DNA of 44,631 nucleotides from a virus: positions 1-44,631 of the IMG/VR virus record IMGVR_UViG_3300009172_000011; one strand, given 5' to 3'. Positions 25,096 through 34,800 of the stretch are shown here, piece by piece (the first letter of the stretch is position 1; each line of letters begins with the position of its first letter). Under the pieces are notes generated by a model. The model saw only the letters and a program-made list of their open reading frames with translations, was not told the DNA's origin and did no database searches. Position numbers and translations under genes: made by a program.

Positions 25096-28000
25096 ATGAA
25101 TACAAACAACTCGATTTCAAACACGCTAACTAGACTTCTAGAAATTAATACAAATGCTCTTAGGACATTTGAAAGAATTAACGAAGCCGTAACAACTACT
25201 GAGAAAAATATTCCTTTAGAAATTTTAACAGAGGATGGTACTAGAACCGTTACTGTCCCTTCGTTTGGCTATATGAACGCGGAGTTGGCAAGATTAGGTA
25301 ATAACCTTAAGGCAATGTCAGGTTTAGGACAAGGTAGCACTAAGATTAAATTACCAGATGGATCATATCAGAAAATAGTTACTACTAGTTTAAAAGCACC
25401 TGCAAGCGATATAACTAGCGTAATACGCCCAACTGTTTTTACAACTAAATCTAATTATTTCTTTGAAGACTTTTTAAATCCTTTATTAAAAACATCAATA
25501 GAGGTAGGTGGTCAAATACCAAATGATACTGAAAGGATTTTAGTTAAAAGAATTGTATTCGATTCTACTAATGAACTTACCGTTGATTATTTTAATAACA
25601 ACTTTAAAAACAAAGAAAACCTTAGTTATTTCCAAGCAATTAGAGATGTTGCTAATAATAACTTAACATACGTATTAGACGAGGAAGTCAGAGACATGCC
25701 ATATAGAAGTCCACAATATGTTGGTAAATTTGATGTATTAAAAATTGCTACTGTAAAAAGAGACGTATTAAAAGATGGAGCTACTATCAAAAAATCTATC
25801 AAAAGATATGCGTTAGATAAATTAACGTATAGCGATTCTAAAAAAGATTTAAATGATACAGAGCTAATAAAAACAGGAGACGAACTTACTGTTACTGGTG
25901 GATCAAAAAACACCAGATATAAAATATTAAAAGTAGACGGATCTACGCTTGAAGTAGAACTTGAATTAATAGAGGGATATGAAACTATTAGCATAGGTGT
26001 AAATCAATTTTCAATTTACAAACCTGCAGATAAAAATCTAAGCATCGATGTTAATGTTGGGTTTAATGAAAGGATATTAGTATTCTTTAAAGCTATTGAT
26101 CCTGATTCTAAAATACTTGCAGAGAACTGGTCACCCGGTTATGGTTTGTATACTAATGAATTAACTATTATTCAAGAAGATGGCAGTTCTATTAGATTGG
26201 ATGATTATTACAAAGAAGAGGTGGCTGATTTTGGTCAATTTGTAAAAGCGTTAAAAGACGATGCTATTCCACCAGCAACTGTTGGTGTAACACCAGATGC
26301 CCCATCTTTAGCTTCTTCCAATTTTAAGGTTGTTCAAATCAACAGACACTTAAGTGCAAATAACACAAAGGTTAAGATAAAGAAATTATCAAGTGATAAA
26401 ACCGCGGTTGAAGAAACTATCAAGAAATTAGATGAGACTATTTCTAAAAAGAGAACAGAGACTTCAACTAAAAAATATGAATCAAGTGTAAGAAGAGATA
26501 AAGATAAAAATGAATTAGGATCTTTGATAGAAGAAAGAACTAACGAAACTAATTTATATAACAGTGTTGTAAATCAAATTCAATCTTTAGCTTCAACATC
26601 ATCTGCTGTAAAGGTTAAACCTAAGTACAGGGTACGTGGTTTTTGGAATGTTCCAACTGCTAAAAAGGTAGCCGATACTGCAGATCAAAAAATAGTTAAA
26701 TTTATTGTTCAATATAGATATCTTTCTACTAGTGGCGAAGCAGCAGATGTTGCTCAGTTACCATTCACGGAAGGCGCTAGAGAAAAAACAGCAGTGTTTT
26801 CTAATTGGAATGAAAAAACAACTAAAGTAAGAGATAGAAAAAGAGATTCTATAAGCGGTAAATTTAAATGGCAAGAAAGTAAAGTAGAAGATGGACAAGC
26901 TATTAACTTTAATCAATTAGACATTCCTATTAGAGAGGGTGAATTAGTTGAAATTAGAGTTAAATCTATTTCAGAAGCTGGATATCCTTCTAATGCAATA
27001 GAATCTGATTGGTCAAACCCAATCACAATAGATTTTCCAGAAGCAGAAATAGACACTACTGATTTAGAAAATATTGTACAACAAAATACTGCAGAATTAG
27101 CTAAAGTTAAAATAGCAGAAGAATTGGCGTCGAAAGGGGTTTATTCTCACATTGACGATGCGTTTAGCGCCAATGAGAAATATTGGGCACACACTGCTAC
27201 GGGGTTAGCGTCAGGGTTCTTATCACCTGAACAAAAACCTATTTCAATATATGACAAACTTGCAGAATTAGAGGCACAGATAGCTGCTCTTAAAGGCACA
27301 GTGGAAGTTGAAGTTGGTGAACTTATTGTTAAACTTCAAGATGAAGACGGTACTGTTACAATAATCAAAAAAGACACTACTAATCAAATATTCGCAGGTT
27401 ATTATGTGGACGAAGTCGCAGAGCTTTCAGTTAAAAAAGGACACATTGTAACTAAAACATACAAATTAATTTTAGAAAATACGAAAGCTACTAAACTTGA
27501 GCTAATATCTAGATTGACTGGAAACAGAAATGAACCAGCATATAGATCATCAGCTTCTGGTGATGCAGTACCTACTAATTTCTTTGGTATACTAACAAAC
27601 GACCAGGGTATCGGTACTACTGATAGTAAAATAAGTTCGGATTCATATTATACTTCTGAAGGGCGATATGACATAGCACCTATTCAATATCAAAACCTTT
27701 CTGGTAATCAAATTTCAAGTTTATCTAATTTAGATGAAGCACCATATCAGTGTGTTCAACGAAGAGGTCAATTTGTTTATTCTAGATATATGGATATTGC
27801 AAATAGATACCCACTATATTGTACAGAACCTTTATCAGGAAACGATTCACTAGGATTAGAATCATATGAACATGTTTTAGATTACGCAGGATTTGGTGAT
27901 TCTTCATTCAACGGATCTTTATTACAAGTAGATGGAGATGCAACTTCAAATAACTTTATATGGTCAGGAACATTTGGAAGACACGAAGCTTCTGGTTCAA

Positions 28001-28830
28001 CTGCAAATCTTAATGTTGATATTAGTACCACTAAAATAGACGTTTCTAATATAGGTAGAGTTGGTGCGATTGCTTACAATAATGGTATTTATTTACACAA
28101 AGATCACCCGGATTTAGAAAACATATACAGTGATGCTGCTGAAAATGCAACAAATCCTGCAAATGTTACAGAGACTGAACAAAAAGCAACATTACAAGCG
28201 GTAGTTAACAACGCAATATACTCTATGCCTATTTCCGCAACATACGCAACTGGAACTTCGTTCTGGTTCGGTAACACATGGGGAGGAAATCCAATAGGTA
28301 ATAGTTTCTTTACAACTGCTACTAATTCTATTCAAGCTAAAAAACAATTAGGATATAGAAATTTTAATCAAAACAATGTTAATCTTGCTACAGACAACCA
28401 AAGATCTTTTAAAATGTCATTTGATGCAAATGATCAATTTTTACTGGGAGGTAAATCTGTAGGTTCTTTCTTATATCTTTCTCCAATTAACTTAAATACT
28501 CTTTCAGTTGATGGTGATACCAAACAAAGTAAAAAAAGAATAAAAGGAAAGGTTGCATCACAAGACAATTCTAATGGATTATCAATAGATGTTGTATTCC
28601 AATACAGAATGACTGATTATTATGGTAATAATGCATCTTCTGATAGAGGTAGAATCGGGGGACAAGCTAAATTAACTTTCCCTAACCTAACATATACTAA
28701 GAAAATCGGATTAGATATTTTTGATAAGTACGATGAACAATTCTCGTTTGACTTAGAAGTTTTTGCTAAGTACAGATCTAAAGGTAAAAGTTTAAACTCT
28801 ATTAGAGCGGCTAGATTAATCAGACAATAA
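25096..28830 (+). CDS. Large fibre/baseplate-rim protein with coiled coil and FN3-like domain
   Basis: A 1244-aa protein. The N-terminal helix (SNTLTRLLEINTNALRTFER) is followed by beta-rich domains to about residue 415. A charged coiled coil (about 422-500) leads to a fibronectin-III-like domain at about 505-655 (KYRVRGFWNVP, VKFIVQYRYLS, LVEIRVKSISEAG, SDWSNP). Another helix with heptads (DLENIVQQNTAEL, KLAELEAQIAALKG) lies near 660-735. The last 450 residues are beta-rich and Asn/Ser-rich. FN3 domains in tails commonly act as spacers or glycan contacts. The gene starts 1 base after the previous stop. Confidence 0.6.
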   Translation: MNTNNSISNTLTRLLEINTNALRTFERINEAVTTTEKNIPLEILTEDGTRTVTVPSFGYMNAELARLGNNLKAMSGLGQGSTKIKLPDGSYQKIVTTSLKAPASDITSVIRPTVFTTKSNYFFEDFLNPLLKTSIEVGGQIPNDTERILVKRIVFDSTNELTVDYFNNNFKNKENLSYFQAIRDVANNNLTYVLDEEVRDMPYRSPQYVGKFDVLKIATVKRDVLKDGATIKKSIKRYALDKLTYSDSKKDLNDTELIKTGDELTVTGGSKNTRYKILKVDGSTLEVELELIEGYETISIGVNQFSIYKPADKNLSIDVNVGFNERILVFFKAIDPDSKILAENWSPGYGLYTNELTIIQEDGSSIRLDDYYKEEVADFGQFVKALKDDAIPPATVGVTPDAPSLASSNFKVVQINRHLSANNTKVKIKKLSSDKTAVEETIKKLDETISKKRTETSTKKYESSVRRDKDKNELGSLIEERTNETNLYNSVVNQIQSLASTSSAVKVKPKYRVRGFWNVPTAKKVADTADQKIVKFIVQYRYLSTSGEAADVAQLPFTEGAREKTAVFSNWNEKTTKVRDRKRDSISGKFKWQESKVEDGQAINFNQLDIPIREGELVEIRVKSISEAGYPSNAIESDWSNPITIDFPEAEIDTTDLENIVQQNTAELAKVKIAEELASKGVYSHIDDAFSANEKYWAHTATGLASGFLSPEQKPISIYDKLAELEAQIAALKGTVEVEVGELIVKLQDEDGTVTIIKKDTTNQIFAGYYVDEVAELSVKKGHIVTKTYKLILENTKATKLELISRLTGNRNEPAYRSSASGDAVPTNFFGILTNDQGIGTTDSKISSDSYYTSEGRYDIAPIQYQNLSGNQISSLSNLDEAPYQCVQRRGQFVYSRYMDIANRYPLYCTEPLSGNDSLGLESYEHVLDYAGFGDSSFNGSLLQVDGDATSNNFIWSGTFGRHEASGSTANLNVDISTTKIDVSNIGRVGAIAYNNGIYLHKDHPDLENIYSDAAENATNPANVTETEQKATLQAVVNNAIYSMPISATYATGTSFWFGNTWGGNPIGNSFFTTATNSIQAKKQLGYRNFNQNNVNLATDNQRSFKMSFDANDQFLLGGKSVGSFLYLSPINLNTLSVDGDTKQSKKRIKGKVASQDNSNGLSIDVVFQYRMTDYYGNNASSDRGRIGGQAKLTFPNLTYTKKIGLDIFDKYDEQFSFDLEVFAKYRSKGKSLNSIRAARLIRQ

Positions 28831-28873
28831 ATCTTAGATATATAACTAGAGAATTTCTCTGTATAATAAGATT
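28830..28873 (+). promoter_or_regulatory. Extended hairpin with GATATATA element before the giant gene
   Basis: Nearly the whole gap can fold into one stem: AATCTTA (28830-28836) with TAAGATT (28867-28873), a middle 5-bp part with one bulge, and AGAGAA/TTCTCT (28848-28853 with 28855-28860) around a single T. The GATATATAAC element (28837-28846) lies in the left arm. The ATG of the giant gene is at 28884. This could be an operator, a processing site or a weak terminator; no U-run follows, so terminator is least likely. Confidence 0.45.
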
Positions 28874-28883
28874 TATTGATTAA

Positions 28884-31800
28884 ATGGCAAACAGTATTTA
28901 CATAATAACTCCGGGTGCAAGTAGTGCAACTGATGCGTTAAAAAACGAACCGATAGCAGCTGCATCATTAGGTGGCAGCGCAAATTTAAAGCAGCTTTTC
29001 TACGATGGCGCCTTTGGAAATGGTACTGTTCTCCATGAAACTGACGCCGCGACACTTGCTGATCCATATAACGGTCAAGGATTATTCTACCCCGAAAACG
29101 ATTTACAACAATCTTTTAAAATTGATACAATTGGTGAAGTATCAGACATATACGCCAATATTGCTCCCACAATAACACTTGCACAAAATACGGTAACAGT
29201 TGAGGCTACTACAAATCCAGTTTTTAATAATCCATATGCAGGAAATTATGCGGATGATGCATGGGGAACAAATTCTATTATTGCAGGTCAAGCAGCAAAC
29301 GGAACTCAAAATCCAGCAACTGATGTAGATGTTTCTGATGTTAATATGAATGTTCCTGGTAATTATCAGGTTGTATATAGCATCAATGATGGATATCATG
29401 CAGAAGTTTTATCGATGACAGTTGTAGTACAAGATTTAACAGAACCGGATATAACCGTGAATGGCCCGTTAATTGTAAATCTTCTCGTAGGCGACTCATA
29501 TACTGATGATGGTATTACAGTATCGGATATTGTTACCGCTGATGCAAATATTACAACTACTGCAAGTCCTACAACTATTAATACTGGTGTACCGGGAACA
29601 CATGTCATTACATATACTGCAACTGACGAAGCAGGAAACGTTGCAACAAATTCACAAAAACAAGTAGTAGTTGCAGGATCAACATATAGCGTAACTTTAA
29701 GTCCTGCAAGTAACGTGAATGAAGGCAATAGTTTTACCGCTTCATTTAGTGCAAACACAAATAGTGCTGGACCGTTTACATATGAAATATCTGGCACAGG
29801 TATCACAACAGATGACATTGATGTGCCACTGACCGGTACGGTTACTCTAAACCTCGCTCAACAGTTTAGTTTGCTAATAGCTGTTGCTGCAGATTCTTCT
29901 ATTTTAGAAGGTGATGAGATATTGACAATAGAATTTTTAGACGATGGTACTGTAGAAGATAGTGCAAGTATTACTATAGTCGATACTAGTTTTCTTACGG
30001 CTCCAGTTGCCAACGATAATCAAACCGTAGCTGTGCCATATGAAACTGCGACGTCATTTAACTTTGATGTTACTAATGGAACAACATATACAGTAACAAT
30101 AACTTCTGGACCATCTTCCGGTACTATTACACTTGATCCGTCATCAAATGGATTATTGGCGACATATACTCCAAATAATGGAATATCTAATACGTCAGAC
30201 GTCGTAGAATATAGCGTAGCAGCAAATGGACAAACTGACACTGGTCAAGTTACATTTAATATAGGTGCAGTACCTAATGATCCGCCGGTTATTGTAAATG
30301 GTTCTAGTTTTCAAAGCGGAACATGTAATCAATTAAACAATTATACGTTTAGTGTAATTGCAAATGATCCTGATAATCAAGCAAATAGTTCGAGTCCTAG
30401 TACATTAATTTACAGTTCGGACGTTAGTACAACCACAAATGGCGGAACTATATCCATTTCTAATAACGAATATACATATACTCCAAATCCAACATACAAT
30501 GGTCAAGATATATTTACTGTTATTGTTTCAGATGGAGAAGATACTGCGGAACAAGTTGTTACGATAGAAGTCTTAGAATTAGCTTACATAGAAATAACTG
30601 GTACCCCGTTTGATGGCTCAACAAGTACAGTATGTGAAATAGAGAAGACTGAAACATATTATATGAGTTCTTTAGTGGTTGCAACTATAGATGACATTGC
30701 ACCAGGACAAACAGTATATTCAGACATAGATTTAACATCTCCAGTAAGTACAAATACAAGTGCTCCTCTTATTTCTATAGAAATTGATGCAAATGATGCA
30801 CCTAAAATATTAGGTATTTCTCCAGCTGGAGTAATTAATAGTGTTTTTCCATGTAGTGCACCTTTGGTGGCAACAAGCAGCGATTTAACATATGGTAGCG
30901 GAGATACTCAATATTGTAATAACTTAACTGAGAATATCACTGTATATTATATATGGAATGGTATTGGTCAAGATATAAACGTAGATGGAAACGGTAATGG
31001 TTTATCAGAACCAAACCCTTCTCTGGGTTTAGATGCTGATGCAACAATAGAACAGTTGACAACAGCAGCCTCACTGGATCCTACTTTCAAAATATTTTCA
31101 TCTCAATCTGCACTAAATGACTATGCCGCAGGTTTAAATGATGAATTAACAGGCTTGATTCCCGCAGGTATTTATGCAAATGATGTAGAAAGTACTTATG
31201 CAAAAACAGGAGCAACTAACAATTGGCAATATAACACATCTAATGCCTCTTGGTTATTTGAGTGTCCAATTCCTATTGTTTATATTACAAGAAAGGTTGC
31301 TGGTAATACATTTGTCTCGGCTAATGGAAACGCAAGCGAATGGGAATACTGTACAGGATCAAAAACAGCAGTAGATATATGGTACAGAGCAAGTGAGGAT
31401 GAGATAAATTTACCAGGAGGAGGACAACAACCCGAATGGAGTTTAGATGAAATAGCACAAAACGGCAGGGCAATTTATACTTCTGAAAACGGAGCGACGT
31501 ATGAAGATACAGCTGGCATGTTTGAGAGCAATACTATTGGAAACGAAACATCATACCTAGTTTGGGAAAATGATGGAGATGGTTCTAATTACAGGTGGTT
31601 TGGTTTTAATCCAATATCTGGCAGTTACATGTTGGCCGAAGGCACGACTGCAACATATGGTCAATGTGCATTTGATGATACAACTATTATTACAAATAGT
31701 GAAGTGTTTATATCACCAGAAACTGGAAACATATTAGATAAAAATGTATATTATGCGTTTTTAGCATGTGAACCTTTATTAGACGATACTGAATGGTATT

Positions 31801-34800
31801 GGCCAGTATATGTGATAGATGGTTTCCATGAATGGAATAACGATACTACTTCGCATATAAAAGATTTTATAGAATCAATAATAGGTACTGATGAGCCAAC
31901 TGAATCTGATGTAAGATGGTGTTTTAGCAGTTCTACTATTAATTGTTTACAATATAAACATACTATTGTTGCTGAAAATTCAACAGATGCAGTAAACAAA
32001 TTAAAATCAAATAGTAATTTACCATATGACACGACTGGCAAATATAGAGTTGTTGAGATAGATTCAAGAGAGCTGGGCATGACTAGCGAAAGTACTATTG
32101 AAATATATAATGCCGATGAGCAGTCTTTAGGTGGTACACCCCAGTCTAAGTGTGAGCTATGTACTAACAGTGTTTCGGATCCAAACAACCCAAGCATATC
32201 TACATATCAATTTCCTGTTTTACCTGAATTCTTATCTAATAGCAACGGACCTAATTTTGATATAGAAACTAACTATAAATTAGATAATATTTCTAAACCA
32301 CTATTAAGAACGAATCCCAAGTTAACAACTAATATAAAACTAGTAGTTAATTCAGAAGATGCGCTATACTTAGAAAGCATAGATGCCGATAGAACATTAA
32401 GTGATGTTAGATATAAGAAATTCCCAATCTCACCAGATGGAGAATATGCATACGATATTTCTAAATTCTTTAAAAAGAATACAACCACTAACGAGGTTGC
32501 ATACGCCACTAAAAGAAAAAACTCTGATATATCTGTTCTAGATTCATATGATAAACAAATAGAGGAGGATTATCACTATGGAACAACATATAATTATTCT
32601 AAAATACATTCTGAAAATTTAAGAATATTTGCACCAATTTGGTTAGATGAAAATATGCCCAAAAAGTTTGTTATATTTAGAACAAAAAATCCTAACGGAT
32701 CTACTAGCTTTAAAAATGGCGGTGATGATAAAATTAAAATGATTAACGAGATTGTTAAGAATTCACAAATAGTAAAAACATTTGATTTATCAGAAAACTC
32801 TAACATCGGTAAATATTTAAGAAATCATGTTCAACAAGAAACATTTCCAAAGGCACCGTTAACTTTTTCTTTTGAAAAAGAAGAACAATCTTTTTTTAAT
32901 GGAATAGATTTAAAGAAAGGTGGATTCACTAGTAAGGGTGAATATTTATATAAAGATTTTATATTACAAGATAAGCCATTAATAGAGTCTAATGATTTAA
33001 TAACAGATGGCTTTAAAAGAAATAATATAGTATGTGCAAATTTAATTAATTTAGAATTTTTATTTGATGATGATGCTGTTGACTATTCTATAAACAGATA
33101 TTTTGGACTGTATGTAGATGACATTGATTCTGGAACTGGAGAAATAGTTACAGCAAATCAAAATATTGTTAAATTTACAAATTTACAATCAAGTATTGAT
33201 GTTAACATTGCACATTCTGCAATTCCACCAAATAAATTAATGACATCAACACCAACATTAGGTTATATTAATATTGGTGAGTCATTCTATAAAATATCTA
33301 ATCAAGGTTATTACGATGCGGTTGACAAAGAAGTATTAATATCTACTGATAAAACAGATATTTATGATAAAATAGGAATTAAAAATACTGATAAAACAAT
33401 AGACATTACTGGCAATGATAATTCAGGCTATGATTTTATTAAATTACAAATTGTCGAATCCCCAGAAACTAATGATTCATTTGCTATTGTTGATTCAAGA
33501 GAAGAAGCATATTCTTTTAATTTTATTAAAAGATCACAAGGTGAGGAATTAACAATACAATTAATAGACGGTACTAAAGAATATACGCTAGCGTTTATAG
33601 TTGGGTCGACATGGGCGTTGACTAAAACTGCGCTAGAAACTGCCTTTGATTCGAGTTATATTAAAAACTTTTTGACATTAGAAGTAGAAGATAATAAAAA
33701 TGTGTTTTATTTAACAGAGAAAAGGGCTAATTTAGGTGAATTAGGTATAACGATTACTGGAGCAATTTCTAACATAGTTAGGGTTGATCAGATCCAGTCT
33801 ACCGTACAGTTGGCAAACAATACATTTAGAGCATCATATGATATACCTGCTGGTAAAATAGAAGGAAAAGAATTCTCAAATCAAGGAACGTTAAGTCAAG
33901 TAGCGGCGGCAATTGCCAATGTAGTTAACAACTATGAAGAAAACAAATTTAGTGCATGGAGTGTAGGTACTTCTGTTTATATAAAGAATGATATTCCAGG
34001 GTATATGCTGCTACAACAATCCCTTTTAATAAAAAGATCAAACGTTTCTGATTTCATATATACTGAAAATATTGATGTTGATGGTTTAAAACTAGAATTA
34101 AGAAAAAGAGAAGCATGGACAGAACCAGATAACTTAGTAATATTAGACGCTTGGAAAGCGCATTACTTAAGTGGTGGTAATTCAGCTAAAAAATCTATAT
34201 TTGTTAGCAACGAGACTGTTAGTCAAATTAAAATAGGGGATTACATAGAAACTGGATATAAGGGTATATTTAATCAGGTATTAGATATTGTAGAAGACAT
34301 CGAAACACAGTCTTCTGAATATTCTAAAATAATACTGAAAGATAAAAATACAATATCTAATGGTGATGCTAGTGTGTTTAATGAACAAACTGTAAGTATA
34401 GGTTTATTCTCGGCATATGATATACATGATATGGATTTTGATTTTTATGACACTTCTAATTCTGAATTAAAAGAACTTAATTTAGAAACCCGAGAGAGAA
34501 TGTTATATGAACCGTATGAAAATGCAATAAACTCAATCGATCCAATTACAGGTCAAGCAACAACAGAACTGGACGCAAGTACTATAGTAGACGATGACTT
34601 TGGATTACAGCCTATTGATTATTTTGTTAATTTATCTCCAGTTTTAAAAGAAGAATCTTCTGAAGAAGAAGAACCTACTAGAATTTCTTCAGAGTTCGAC
34701 AGACTACAAGAAAATTACATTAAAGAATACGCGATTAATTCTAGAATAGTGCCTAATATTAATAAGTGGGTGCTTAAAGATGCTGTCACTGTCAGAGAGC

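Noticed and set aside
28848-28860. AGAGAA-T-TTCTCT as a rho-independent terminator
   Set aside because: No T-run follows the stem, and the pairing extends outward into a larger structure.
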